Shown here: positions 18,292 through 27,622 of the stretch, in pieces | Layout of the letters: every line of letters begins with the position of its first letter | Position numbering within the stretch: the stretch's first letter is position 1 | NCBI GenBank assembly: GCA_027493935.1 | Contig: JAOSJV010000010.1 | Span: 1-64,000, forward strand | Origin: Burkholderiales bacterium | GTDB taxonomy: Bacteria > Pseudomonadota > Gammaproteobacteria > Burkholderiales > SG8-39 | Length of the DNA stretch: 64,000 nucleotides | Direction: 5' to 3' | Position numbers and translations under genes: made by a program | The notes under the pieces: generated by a model | The model's input: the letters and a program-made list of their open reading frames with translations, nothing else | What the model was told of the DNA's origin: nothing | The model's database searches: none

Positions 18292-18952
18292 CGAAGTAGG
18301 TGCTGGTCAGATCGTAGAGCAGCACCTCGAAGCGCACGCCAAACAGATCGCGCCAGCGCCGCGTCAGATGATCGAACAGAGCACGCTTGTGCTTGAGCAG
18401 CTGGTCCAGGCATCGGTACAGCGTGTCCTTCTGTGCAACGCCGGCACCTTCGCCCAGCAGATCGCCCATGGCGCTGTGCTCGTACCACTGCCGGTGCAAG
18501 CGCCACTCGCTGCCCGGGTCGATCAGCCGATAGGCCGTGAGCACCTGCAGCACGTGCTCCCAGTCAGTGCCCTCCCGACTCACCCCGAGCCGTTCGCTCC
18601 AGAACTCGCGCAGCCCCAGCTGCTCCCACAGCTCGCAGAACAGCCAGCACGCACCCCATTGCCGAGGACGCCGCAACTCGAATTCCGACAGCCGCACGCG
18701 CACCGCGTCTGCCCGATCCACCGGCAGCTCGCGGTCCGCTGGAAATAACGTCAGGCGCCTCTGGCAGTGCGCCTCTTCGTCAAACGCCTCGATTGAGCGG
18801 ATCCAGGCTTCACGCTGACTGTCGTTGATCTCGCCCAGGTACAGCACCGGTCGCTGCACCACGCGACCATCGGCGCAGCGACGGCTCTCCACCAGACTCC
18901 AGTAGCGATGCTCCTTGCCGTCTTTGAACCGCCGATTGCACTTGAGGTACAT
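18292..18952 (-). CDS. IS1634-family transposase, first part (exon 1)
   Basis: About 220 residues from ATG 18952 (MYLKCNRRFKDGKEHRYWSL) to the first catalytic Asp region VLLYDLTSTYF, where the intron starts. The N-terminal part carries the RFKDGKEHRYWSLVES motif usual for IS1634-type proteins. The intron separates the first catalytic Asp from the other two catalytic residues, so transposition depends on splicing. Confidence 0.85.
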
Positions 18953-19110
18953 GGCGGCGTCCGATTCTACGGATCGCTACTGCTCGCGAAAGGGGCAAGG
19001 TCTCCACTACAACCACTTGCTCAACTCAAGCCGTTGATTTCGCAGTCCGCAGCCCTCGACAACGACCCGAATATCACCAACTTCGACGCTCAGTTGCGAA
19101 AGACGGGTTA

Positions 19111-19644
19111 GGGCCTCGAACTTCATTCGGATCACCAGCCAAACCGCCGCCGCTCCTCGGCCATTTGCTCAGCGAACGCAACCGCCTCGGCCACGGCCTG
19201 CGCCATGAGCTCCGGGTCCACGCCCCTCGAGTTCATCCACGCGAGCGCCTGCGAGGGGTCGGCCCGGATGCAGACGGTCCGCAGCCGGCGCGTCCCCGCG
19301 TGCGCCTGATCGTTCTGGAGGGTCGTCAGTCGCCGCGGCTCACCATCGATACGCTTCGATTGGGCCCGCCCCTGCTCCGGACTGCGCAGCGCCAAGCGCG
19401 TGGCTCCGGCGTAACCGCGTCTTGGCGCCCGCTTGCTGCCCCGACATCGGCGAGGCCGGTGTCAGCGTCGGTACCGGACCGCAAAATCGTGGCGCAAAGG
19501 CAGAGAAACCGCGCGCGGACCCGTCCTCGGCGAGTCCCGTGTCGGTTGCTCAGCGAGGCTCAGGCACGCGAATATACGGCAAAGCCTTTGATCAACCGGA
19601 TGGTTCTCCGCGAGCGATTTCGCCATCGCGAAGCCGGGGCTCAG
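19111..19644. other. Mostly noncoding; one weak small gene candidate
   Basis: 530 bp between the IS1634 end and tRNA-Ser(GCU). The minus frame 19132-19395 (87 codons) ends in a helical stretch PELMAQAVAEAVAFAEQMAEE and has a Met start, but no clear ribosome binding site or family. I do not call it as a gene. Confidence 0.35.
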
Positions 19645-19737
19645 TGGCGGAGAGAGAGGGATTCGAACCCTCGATGCAGCTTTTGACCACATACTCCCTT
19701 AGCAGGGGAGCGCCTTCGACCACTCGGCCATCTCTCC
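19645..19737 (-). tRNA. tRNA-Ser(GCU)
   Basis: A 93-nt class II tRNA with acceptor GGAGAGA / TCTCTCC, anticodon arm CTCCC-CTGCTAA-GGGAG (anticodon GCT), long variable arm, T arm GGTTCGAATCC and encoded CCA at 19647-19645. Confidence 0.97.
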
Positions 19738-19879
19738 GAATCCGTCTCGCCAGGCTGGCGCGCGTGCGGCTCCACTCGTGCGGCGACCACTTTCGCCGGT
19801 GGCCTCGGGGGCGTCGACAAACAGGCCAGCGCTCCGCTTCCGCCCGGGGACTATATCACGGACCCTGCGCGGCGCACCC

Positions 19880-21131
19880 CTACTGCGCCTGATCGAGCGC
19901 GAACGCCCGGTGCAACACCCGCACCGCGAGCTCCATGTACTTCTCGTCCACCACCACCGAGATCTTGATCTCGGAGGTCGAGATCATCTCGATGTTGATC
20001 CCCTCCTCGGCGAGCGTGCGGAACATCCTGCTCGCGATGCCGGCGTGCGAGCGCATGCCGACGCCGACCATCGAGACCTTGCAGATGCGGTTGTCGCCGA
20101 CCACGTCCTTCGCGCCGATGTGTGGCGTTACCTTGCGCACGATCTCGATCGCCTTGTCGTAGTCGTTGCGGTGCACGGTGAACGAGAAATCGGTCTGGGC
20201 CTCGACACTCGCGTTCTGGATGATCATGTCGACGTCGATGTTGGCGTCGGCGATCGGCCCGAGGATCGCGTAGGCGATACCGGGGCGGTCGGGCACACCG
20301 GCCACGGTGATCTTCGCCTCGTCGCGGTTGAACGCGACACCCGAGATGACAGCCTGTTCCATCTTGTCGTCTTCCTCATAGGTGATCAGCGTGCCGGAGG
20401 CGGCTTCCTCGTCGATCGGTATCTCCGGGCGCGGTGAGGCTCGAAAGCACCCGCAGCCTGACACGGTACTTGCCTGCGAACTCGACCGACCGGATCTGCA
20501 GCACCTTCGAGCCGAGGCTCGCCATCTCTAGCATTTCCTCGAACGTGATGCTGCGCAGGCGGCGCGCCTCGGGAACGATTCGGGGATCGGTCGTGTACAC
20601 CCCGTCGACGTCGGTGAAGATCTGGCACTCGTCGGCCTTCAGCGCGGCGGCGAGTGCGACCGCGGAAGTGTCCGAGCCGCCGCGCCCGAGGGTGGTGATG
20701 TTGCCGCCGGTGTCCACGCCCTGGAACCCCGCGACCACCGGGACGATGCCGGTCTCGAGGTCGGCGCGCAGGCGCTCCTCGTCGATCGTCATGATGCGCG
20801 CCTTGGTGAAGGCGCTGTCGGTGAGCACGCGGACCTGTGGACCGGTGTAGCTCCGCGCCGCGACACCCAGGCCCTGCAGCGCCATTGCAAGGAGGCCGAT
20901 CGTGACCTGCTCGCCGGTGGCCGCCACCACGTCGAGCTCGCGCGGATCCGGGCTCGGCTGGATCTCGCGGGCGAGCGCGATCAGCCGGTTGGTCTCCCCG
21001 GCCATCGCGGACGGGACGACGACCACTTGGTAGCCCGCCGTGCGCCACTTCGCGACCCGGCGGGCCACGTTCTTGATCCGGTCGGCGCTGCCGACCGAGG
21101 TGCCGCCGAATTTCTGGACGATCAAAGCCAT
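19880..21131 (-). CDS. lysC: Aspartate kinase
   Basis: Phosphorylates aspartate, the first step to lysine, threonine and methionine. About 416 aa after removing one extra base near 20432-20440. The kinase domain starts [15 protein letters not shown] and includes [20 protein letters not shown] (its last part binds aspartate/ATP) and [13 protein letters not shown]. The C-terminal 170 residues carry two ACT domains ([40 protein letters not shown]), the site of feedback control by lysine and threonine. The length is normal for the monofunctional proteobacterial enzyme, and the break sits at the kinase-ACT linker. It is an essential gene, so the frameshift is probably an error. Confidence 0.93.
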
Positions 21132-21316
21132 CCGGTGCTCGCAGAAAAGCGCGCATTCTAGCGGATCGCGGGACGGCGCCGCGCCCTGCTGCGTCGCCGC
21201 GGGGCCCTGAGTTTTAACGATTGTTTACCATTCGGACGGCATTCGTCGGAAAGCGTCGTGCTAGCATGGCGCCGCCCATAGAGGCACCCGAAAGAAAGAA
21301 AAGGAGCCCCGCGACA

Positions 21317-21628
21317 ATGAAGCTCTTCAATTTCAACATCAATCCGCGCGACGTGCGCCGGCGCCTCGGCCTGAACCAGCAGGAATTCTGGACCAAGATC
21401 GGGGTCACGCAGAGCGGTGGGTCGCGCTACGAGAGCGGGCGCGAGATGCCGAAGCCGGTGCGCGAGTTGCTGCGCCTGGTGCACGTCGAGCGCATCGATC
21501 TCTCGAAGGTGAAGAAGGAGGACTTCGAGGTGATCGAGTACCTCAAGACCGAGCACCCCGACCTCTACAAGAAGCTGCGTAAGGCCTCGCGCGGAACGGG
21601 CAGGAAGGCCGCCCCCGCTGCACATTGA
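21317..21628 (+). CDS. XRE-like helix-turn-helix regulator
   Basis: 103 aa starting MKLFNFNINPRDVRRRLGLN with AAGGAG 10 nt upstream. The HTH (RDVRRRLGLNQQEFWTKIGV, then TQSGGSRYESG) is of the Cro/C1 type in which only the first helices are standard. A basic tail (KKLRKASRGTGRKAA) ends the protein. It stands alone between lysC (divergent) and tRNA-Ser, and is probably a chromosomal regulator of unknown target. Confidence 0.8.
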   Translation: MKLFNFNINPRDVRRRLGLNQQEFWTKIGVTQSGGSRYESGREMPKPVRELLRLVHVERIDLSKVKKEDFEVIEYLKTEHPDLYKKLRKASRGTGRKAAPAAH

Positions 21629-21679
21629 ATCGCGGCGCGCTCCCGGAGAAGCCCGCCCTCGCGCGGGCTTTCTCGTGCG

Positions 21680-21767
21680 TGGCGGAAGGGGTGGGATTCG
21701 AACCCACGAAGGCTTGCGCCTTGCCGGTTTTCAAGACCGGTGCATTCAACCGCTCTGCCACCCTTCC
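21680..21767 (-). tRNA. tRNA-Ser(UGA)
   Basis: An 88-nt class II tRNA with acceptor GGAAGGG / CCCTTCC, anticodon arm CCGGT-CTTGAAA-ACCGG (anticodon TGA), long variable arm, T arm GGTTCGAATCC and encoded CCA (21682-21680). Its 5' half is repeated five more times just upstream (21869-22452). Confidence 0.97.
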
Positions 21768-22480
21768 ACTGTTCGCGTCTCCGTTCGGCCTGCCGGTTTT
21801 GGCTCCGACGTAACCTGCCGCTCGCGCGGCAGGTAAGTCTGCGCCAGCGCCAGCCTGCGGCAGGCGCCAAGACCGGTGCATTCAACCGCTCTGCCACCCT
21901 TCCACTGTTCGCGTCTCCGTTCGGCCTGCCGGTTTTGGCTCCGACGTAACCTGCCGCTCGCGCGGCAGGTGAGTCTGCGCCAGCGCCAGCCTGCGGCAGG
22001 CGCCAAGACCGGTGCATTCAACCGCTCTGCCACCCTTCCACTGTTCGCGTCTCCGTTCGGCCTGCCGGTTTTGGCTCCGACGTAACCTGCCGCTCGCGCG
22101 GCAGGTGAGTCTGCGCCAGCGCCAGCCTGCGGCAGGCGCCAAGACCGGTGCATTCAACCGCTCTGCCACCCTTCCACTGTTCGCGTCTCCGTTCGGCCTG
22201 CCGGTTTTGGCTCCGACGTAACCTGCCGCTCGCGCGGCAGGTGAGTCTGCGCCAGCGCCAGCCTGCGGCAGGCGCCAAGACCGGTGCATTCAACCGCTCT
22301 GCCACCCTTCCACTGTTCGCGTCTCCGTTCGGCCTGCCGGTTTTGGCTCCGACGTAACCTGCCGCTCGCGCGGCAGGTAAGTCTGCGCCAGCGCCAGCCT
22401 GCGGCAGGCGCCAAGACCGGTGCATTCAACCGCTCTGCCACCCTTCCACTGTTCGCGTCTCCGTTCGGCCTGCCGGTTCG
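21733..22480 (-). repeat. 136-bp tandem array of tRNA-Ser 5' half plus two hairpins
   Basis: AAGACCGGTGCATTCAACC occurs at 21733 (real tRNA), 21869, 22005, 22141, 22277 and 22413, exactly 136 bp apart. Each extra copy holds the tRNA 5' acceptor strand, D arm and anticodon 5' strand, and breaks off inside the anticodon loop (after CTTG). The remaining 72 bp hold two hairpins when read on the tRNA strand: GCGCC..GGCGC (first at 21847-21867) and CCTGCCGC-GCGA-GCGGCAGG with a GNRA loop (first at 21814-21833). The units differ only at GTAAGT/GTGAGT (outer two versus inner three). Microhomology TGCCGGTTTT at the junction suggests how the first duplication arose. Confidence 0.93.
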
Positions 22481-22705
22481 GATCCTCGTCACCTCCCGGC
22501 GCCTCGGAAACACGCCATCCTGAGCCCAATTCTCATCTATTTCAACAGGTTATTCCAGGATTTCGGGGAGCGCCAGAGCGCGCCGGGCGGTGCCGGCGTG
22601 CGTCGCCTCCGCAGCTGAGATATCCTGCGCGCCTTGAACTCCTGCGCCCGCGCCGCATCTAACTGCCGGATTCGAACGCAGAAAATCCCCCGAGGAGAGA
22701 AGGAA

Positions 22706-23404
22706 ATGCAACCTGAACTGCGCACCACCCCGTACGGCGCCGGATCGCAGGAGCTCGCGCTGCGGCAGAACAAGGTTCTGCGCAACACCTACTGGCTGCT
22801 CGCGATCACGCTGATCCCGACCGCAATCGGGGCGCTAGTTGGCGCGAACCTGCAGCTCGCGTTTCTGCGCACCAACCCGATCATCTCGCTCTTCGCGATC
22901 CTCGCCGTCTTCTACGGCTGGATCTGGGCGATCGAGCGCAACCGCGACAGCGGGGTCGGCGTCGCGCTGCTGCTCGGCTTCACGTTCTTCCTCGGGCTGC
23001 TGCTCGGCCCGGTGCTCCAGCGCGTGCTCGGCTTCGCCAATGGCGGGCAGCTCGTGGCGATGGCCGCCGGCGGCACGGCATTGACCTTCTTCGGGCTTGC
23101 GGCGATCGCCGCGAACGCGCAGCGCGACTTCAGCCGCATGGCGAGCTTCCTGATGGTCGGGGTGATCGTGCTCATGCTCGGCGTCGTCGCGAACGTGTTC
23201 TTCCAGATCCCGGCGCTCACGTTGACGATCCTGGTCGCGTTCGTGATCCTGTCCTCGCTGATCATCCTGTGGCAGGTCAATTCGATCGTGCGCGGCGGCG
23301 AGACCAACTACGTGTCCGCGACGCTGACGCTGTACGTCGCGATCTACAACATCTTCTCGAGCCTGCTGCAGCTGCTCGGGATCTTCGGCGGCGACAACGA
23401 CTAG
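22706..23404 (+). CDS. Bax inhibitor-1 family membrane protein
   Basis: A 232-aa integral membrane protein with about seven hydrophobic helices, for example TYWLLAITLIPTAIGALVGA, IISLFAILAVFYGWIWAIE, GVGVALLLGFTFFLGLLLGP and LILVAFVILSSLIILWQ-type segments near the end. It matches the bacterial YccA/YbhL (BI-1) group: calcium-leak or FtsH-modulating membrane proteins in characterised cases. The start ATG has GAGGAGAGAAGG just upstream. It is monocistronic with its own terminator. Confidence 0.85.
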   Translation: MQPELRTTPYGAGSQELALRQNKVLRNTYWLLAITLIPTAIGALVGANLQLAFLRTNPIISLFAILAVFYGWIWAIERNRDSGVGVALLLGFTFFLGLLLGPVLQRVLGFANGGQLVAMAAGGTALTFFGLAAIAANAQRDFSRMASFLMVGVIVLMLGVVANVFFQIPALTLTILVAFVILSSLIILWQVNSIVRGGETNYVSATLTLYVAIYNIFSSLLQLLGIFGGDND

Positions 23405-23427
23405 CCCCGCTGCACCGCTCGCGAAAG

Positions 23428-23453
23428 GGGCCGCCTCGCGCGGCCCTTTTTCT
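23428..23453 (+). terminator. Rho-independent terminator
   Basis: Stem GGGCCGC / GCGGCCC with loop CTCGC, then TTTTTCTT. It lies 24 bp after the BI-1 family stop and serves that gene. Confidence 0.9.
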
Positions 23454-23477
23454 TAGGCGCAGCCCGCGCTGGACGGT

Positions 23478-24767
23478 TCAGGCTTCGCGCTCGAAGACCG
23501 CCACCGACTCGATGTGCGCGGTGTGCGGGAACATGTTGACCACGCCGGCGGCCGCCAGCCGGTAGCCGCGTGCGTTCACGAGGACGCCGGCGTCGCGTGC
23601 GAGCGTCGCCGGGTCGCACGACACGTAGACGATACGCTTCGGTGCGTCCGCGCCGAGCGCCTTGATCAGCTCGACGGCGCCTTCGCGCGGCGGATCGAGC
23701 AGCATCTTGTCGCAGTGCGGCAGCGCGGCGCAGGCGCGTGGATCGAACAGGTTCGCGACGACAAACTGCGCCGGCAGGCCGTTCGCCGCGGCGTTGCGCC
23801 GGGCGCGCGCGACGAGCGCCTCGCTGCCCTCCACGCCGACGACCGCGCCGGCGCGCACCGCGATCGGCAGGGTGAAGTTCCCCAAGCCGCAAAACAGATC
23901 GAGGATCCGCTCGCCGGGCCGCGGGTCGAGGAGCCCGACCGCACGCCGCACCAGGAGCGCGTTCACCGCTGGGTTCACCTGGGTGAAGTCGGTCGGGCCG
24001 AAACCGATCCGCACGCCGAACTCGGCCAGCGCGTAGTCGAGGTGCGGCGCGTCGAGCGGATGAAACGGGCGCGCGGTCTCCGGCCCGCGCGGCTGCAGCC
24101 ACAGCTGGACGCCGTGCGCGTCCGCGAATTCGCGCAGCACCGCCTGGTCGGCGGCATCCGGTGGGTCGAGCACGCGCAGCACCAGTACCGTGACCGCCGC
24201 ACCCACCGCGACCTCGATCTGCGGCAGGCGCAGCCGGATCGACAGCCGCTCGACGAGCGCGCGCAGCGGGTCGATCAGGGCCGAAACGTGCGCCGGCAGC
24301 ACCTCGCACGAGTGCATGTCGGCGACGAAGCTCGAGCGGCGCTCGCGGAAGCCGACCAGCGTCACGCGCTTGTTCGCCACGTGCCGCACCGAGAGCCGCG
24401 CCCGGTGGCGGTAGCGCCAAGCAAGACCGTGAATCGCGCGCAGGATCCGCTCCGGACGCACCCTGCCCACGTGCCACAGCGCGTCCTCGAGAACGCGCTG
24501 CTTGGCCGCGACCTGCGTCGCTGGATCGGTGTGCTGCATCGCGCAACCACCGCAGACGCCGAAGTAAGGGCAGCGCGGCACGACCCGTGCCGACGCCTCG
24601 CGCAGCACGCGCCGGGCAGTCCCGAGCGCGTAGCTCGGCTTGATGCGGTATGCCGCGTACTCGACGGTCTCGCCGGGCAGCGCATCCTCGATGAAGACCG
24701 TCCTGCCCTCGCTATGGGCGACGCCGCGCCCTTCCCGGTCGAGGGACTCGACCCGCACCTGGGGCAT
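23478..24767 (-). CDS. rlmD: 23S rRNA (uracil-1939-C5)-methyltransferase
   Basis: 429 aa. An N-terminal TRAM domain ([20 protein letters not shown]) is followed by the [4Fe-4S] cysteines [10 protein letters not shown] with a fourth Cys further on (MHSCEVL). The C-terminal SAM-dependent methyltransferase domain has [13 protein letters not shown], the base-flip/catalytic motif MLLDPPREG and the nucleophile loop [11 protein letters not shown]. It methylates U1939 of 23S rRNA. The start MPQVRVESL is chosen because the upstream exonuclease gene ends at 24772, 5 bp before it; the two are probably cotranscribed. Confidence 0.92.
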   Translation of the reverse strand: MPQVRVESLDREGRGVAHSEGRTVFIEDALPGETVEYAAYRIKPSYALGTARRVLREASARVVPRCPYFGVCGGCAMQHTDPATQVAAKQRVLEDALWHVGRVRPERILRAIHGLAWRYRHRARLSVRHVANKRVTLVGFRERRSSFVADMHSCEVLPAHVSALIDPLRALVERLSIRLRLPQIEVAVGAAVTVLVLRVLDPPDAADQAVLREFADAHGVQLWLQPRGPETARPFHPLDAPHLDYALAEFGVRIGFGPTDFTQVNPAVNALLVRRAVGLLDPRPGERILDLFCGLGNFTLPIAVRAGAVVGVEGSEALVARARRNAAANGLPAQFVVANLFDPRACAALPHCDKMLLDPPREGAVELIKALGADAPKRIVYVSCDPATLARDAGVLVNARGYRLAAAGVVNMFPHTAHIESVAVFEREA

Positions 24768-24771
24768 GTGC

Positions 24772-25554
24772 TCAGGCGGCCGCCGGCCAGGCTGCGAGGT
24801 ACTCGCGCCAGTGCGGCTCGTCCTGTCGCGCGAGCGTCGCTCGGACGAGCTCGACTTCGCGCGCGTGGAGCTCGGACGCGAGCGCACCGCGCATGTGCTG
24901 GAAGCGCAGAAAGACGAGCCAGGTGTTCAGCACGTCGGTCTCGCAGTAGCGCCGGATGTCGTCGATGCGCCCTGCACGGTAGGCGTCCCAGACCTGCGAG
25001 CCGTCCATGCCCAGCTTGCCGGGCAGCCCCATCAGTCGCGCGATCTGGTCGAGCGGCGCGTTGTTGCGCGGCTGATAGAGCGCGAGGAGGTCCATGAGGT
25101 CGATGTGGCGCGTGTGGTAGCGGCCGATGTAATTGTTGAACTTGAAGTCGCGGTCGTCCTCGCCGAGGTCCCAGTAGCGCGATGCGCGCACGCCGTTCAG
25201 CAGCCCCCGGTAGTGCAGTACCGGCAGGTCGAAGCCGCCGCCGTTCCACGATACGAGCTGCGGGGTGTATTTCTCGATGCCGTCGTAGAAGCGCTGGATC
25301 AGCTGGGCCTCGCCGTCGGCGGCCGTGCCAAGCGACCACACGCGCAGGCTCTTGCCGTCGCGCAGCACGCACGAGATCGCGACGACGCGGTGCAGGTGCA
25401 GCTGCAGAAAGTCGTGTCCGGCCTCGGCCCGGCGCCGCTGGAACGCGATCTCGGCGACGTCGGCGTCGGGGAGCGACGCCTCGAGCTCGAGGAGCGCGCG
25501 CAGCCCGGGGACGTCGGGAATCGTCTCGATGTCGAAGACGAGCGTGGGTGTCAT
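24772..25554 (-). CDS. 3'-5' exonuclease, PolB-like (DNA_pol_B_exo2)
   Basis: 260 aa starting [17 protein letters not shown]. The DEDDy exonuclease motifs are visible: Exo [10 protein letters not shown], Exo [17 protein letters not shown] and Exo [16 protein letters not shown]. It is a stand-alone exonuclease domain related to family B DNA polymerases; the biological substrate is unknown. It sits just upstream of rlmD on the same strand. Confidence 0.87.
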   Translation of the reverse strand: MTPTLVFDIETIPDVPGLRALLELEASLPDADVAEIAFQRRRAEAGHDFLQLHLHRVVAISCVLRDGKSLRVWSLGTAADGEAQLIQRFYDGIEKYTPQLVSWNGGGFDLPVLHYRGLLNGVRASRYWDLGEDDRDFKFNNYIGRYHTRHIDLMDLLALYQPRNNAPLDQIARLMGLPGKLGMDGSQVWDAYRAGRIDDIRRYCETDVLNTWLVFLRFQHMRGALASELHAREVELVRATLARQDEPHWREYLAAWPAAA

Positions 25555-25722
25555 GCGGCAGCGCCTCGCTTCACGATCGATCTGAAGACCCAGCGTCGCA
25601 AGAACGGGTATCCACAAAGGGCTCGCTGCCTGTTCACTCGGGCGATATTCAACGGGTGACTCCGCCTCCGCGTTCGTACGACCGGGGTTCCTCGTGCACG
25701 CTCGTATGGCCTATCGAGGCAC

Positions 25723-26609
25723 CTACGCCGGAAACACTCCCGTCGAAAGGTAACGGTCGCCGCGGTCGCACACGATCGTGACAATCACCGCGTTCTCGAC
25801 CTCGCGCGACACGCGCAGCGCGACCGCGAGTGCGCCGCCGGACGAGATGCCGGCGAAGATTCCCTCCTCGGCGGCAAGCCGGCGCGCCATGTCCTCGGCG
25901 TCGGCCTGGCTCACGTACGCGAGGCGGTCGACACGCGCGCGCTCGTAGATGCGCGGCAGGTACGCGTCCGGCCACTTGCGGATTCCTGGGATCTGCGACC
26001 CCTCCTCGGGCTGGCAGCCGACGATCTGCACCGAGGGCTTCTTCTCCTTCATGAACCGAGACACGCCCATGATCGTGCCGGTCGTGCCCATGCTCGAGAC
26101 GAAGTGGGTGATCCTGCCCCCGGTCTCGCGCCAGATCTCCGGCCCCGTGCTCTCGTAGTGCGCGCGCGGGTTGTCCGGATTCGCGAACTGGTCGAGCATG
26201 CGGCCCTCGCCGTCGGCGACCATCTTCTCGGCGAGGTCGCGCGCGCCCTCCATGCCGCCCGCCTTGGGCGTCAGGATGATCTCGGCGCCGAAGGCGGCCA
26301 TCGTCTGGCGCCGCTCGACCGACAAGTGCTCGGGCATCACCAGCACCATGCGGTAGCCGCGCATCGCCGCCACCATCGCGAGCGCGATCCCGGTATTGCC
26401 ACTGGTCGGCTCGATCAGCGTGTCGCCCGGCTTGATCTCGCCGCGCTCCTCCGCCCCACGGAACATCCACAGCGCCGGCCGGTCCTTCACCGACCCCGCC
26501 GGGTTGTTGCCCTCGAGCTTTGCCAGTACGACGTTCGTCGTCTCGCCGGGCAGCCGCTTCAGCCGCGCCAGGGGGTGCCGCCGACGGTGTCCTCGATCGT
26601 CTTCCACAT
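25723..26609 (-). CDS. cysM: Cysteine synthase CysM (O-acetylserine sulfhydrylase B)
   Basis: PLP enzyme forming cysteine from O-acetylserine and sulfide or thiosulfate. About 295 aa after restoring one base in the C run near 26572-26576 (N-terminus MWKTIEDTVGGTPL). The PLP lysine is in NNPAGSVKDRPALWM, the substrate loop is EPTSGNTGIALAM, and the phosphate-binding loop is SSMGTTGTIMG. The C-terminal GISSGGALAVAL is typical. It follows hldD closely (5 bp), so it is read with the LPS-heptose genes. Confidence 0.9.
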
Positions 26610-26614
26610 GCCGG

Positions 26615-27622
26615 TCACTCTCCGATCGGGTCGCGCAGGAGCTCGCCGACGTAACGGCCCACGCCCTCCTCCACGGAGAGGAACGGCGCCGTGTATCCGG
26701 CGCCGCGCAGCGCCTGAAGGTCCGCTTGCGTGTAGCTCTGATACTTGCCCCTGAGCGCGGCGGGGAACTCGATGTACTCGATCAGACCGCGCGCCTTCGC
26801 GTCGTCCAGCGCGAGCGGCGCCTCGGCCGCCGCAGCGCGGCACGCGTTGATCGTCGCGACCGCGACCTCGTTGAAGGTCTGCGCGCGGCCGGTGCCGACG
26901 TTGAAGATCCCCGATCGATCGTCCTCGAGGAAGTGGAGATTGACCCTCACTGCGTCGTCCACCGAGACGAAGTCGCGGCACTGCTCGCCGTCGCCGAAGC
27001 CGCCCGAGCCCTCGAAGAGCCTCACCCTTGCCTGCGTGCGGTACTGGTTGAAGAAGTGCCACGCCACCGAGGCCATCCGGCCCTTGTGGCCCTCGCGCGG
27101 CCCGTACACGTTGAAGTAGCGCAGCCCGACCACCGGCGCCGCTGCGTCGGGCAGCCGTCGCCGCACGATCTGGTCGAACAGGTACTTCGAATACCCGTAC
27201 AGGTTGAGTGGCGCCTCGTGCTCCGGCGCCTCGCGGAACGTCCGGCCGCCGCCATACACCGACGCCGACGAGGCGTAGATGAAGGGGATCTCCTCCTCCT
27301 GGCAGAAGTCGAGCAGCGCGAGCGAGTAGGCGTAGTTGTTGTCCATCACGTAGCGCCCGTCGGTCTCCATGGTGTCGGAGCAGGCGCCCTGGTGGAGCAC
27401 CGCATCGAGCGCGCCGTCGAACTCGCCCGCCGCGAGCCGTTCGCGGAAGTCGCGCTTGTCGATGTAGTCGGCGATGTCGCAGCCCACCAGGTTGCGGAAC
27501 TTGTCGCCGGCGCCCAGGTTGTCGACCGCGATGATGTTGGTCGCGCCGGCCCGGTTGAGCGCGCGCACCAGGTTCGATCCGATGAAGCCGGCGGCGCCGG
27601 TGACGAGGTAATACGAGTTCAT
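26615..27622 (-). CDS. hldD: ADP-L-glycero-D-manno-heptose-6-epimerase
   Basis: 335 aa, an extended short-chain dehydrogenase fold. The N-terminal nucleotide motif is [16 protein letters not shown]. The active-site Ser/Tyr-x3-Lys are in [11 protein letters not shown] and [10 protein letters not shown]. Its typical length and the [16 protein letters not shown] and [16 protein letters not shown] motifs identify HldD. It converts ADP-D,D-heptose to ADP-L,D-heptose for the LPS inner core. The 5' end overlaps the kinase gene by 4 nt. Confidence 0.95.
   Translation of the reverse strand: MNSYYLVTGAAGFIGSNLVRALNRAGATNIIAVDNLGAGDKFRNLVGCDIADYIDKRDFRERLAAGEFDGALDAVLHQGACSDTMETDGRYVMDNNYAYSLALLDFCQEEEIPFIYASSASVYGGGRTFREAPEHEAPLNLYGYSKYLFDQIVRRRLPDAAAPVVGLRYFNVYGPREGHKGRMASVAWHFFNQYRTQARVRLFEGSGGFGDGEQCRDFVSVDDAVRVNLHFLEDDRSGIFNVGTGRAQTFNEVAVATINACRAAAAEAPLALDDAKARGLIEYIEFPAALRGKYQSYTQADLQALRGAGYTAPFLSVEEGVGRYVGELLRDPIGE

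Larger units (their letters stand above)
15097..19110 (-). mobile_element. IS1634-family element interrupted by a group II intron
   Basis: The terminal inverted repeats are TAGCCCGTCTTTCGCTACTG near 15098-15117 on the left and, as reverse complement, TAACCCGTCTTTCGCAACTG at 19091-19110 on the right. Without the intron (about 16296-18291) the element is about 2.0 kb and encodes one transposase on the minus strand. Clear target-site duplication is not visible (flanks GCGGCT and GGGCCT). The repeat AAGGTCTCCACTACA occurs in the same orientation inside both ends (15167-15181, 18997-19011). Confidence 0.85.

Noticed and set aside
19132..19395. 87-codon minus-strand hypothetical gene
   Set aside because: Some protein-like composition, but no start signal, no family and low support.
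21741..22480. CRISPR array
   Set aside because: Repeat and spacer are both identical between units; true CRISPR spacers differ, and no cas gene is present.
21543..22529. Overlapping repeated 69-135 codon open frames on both strands
   Set aside because: They are translations of the 136-bp tRNA-Ser array; the repeat unit is RNA-gene derived and has no ribosome binding site.
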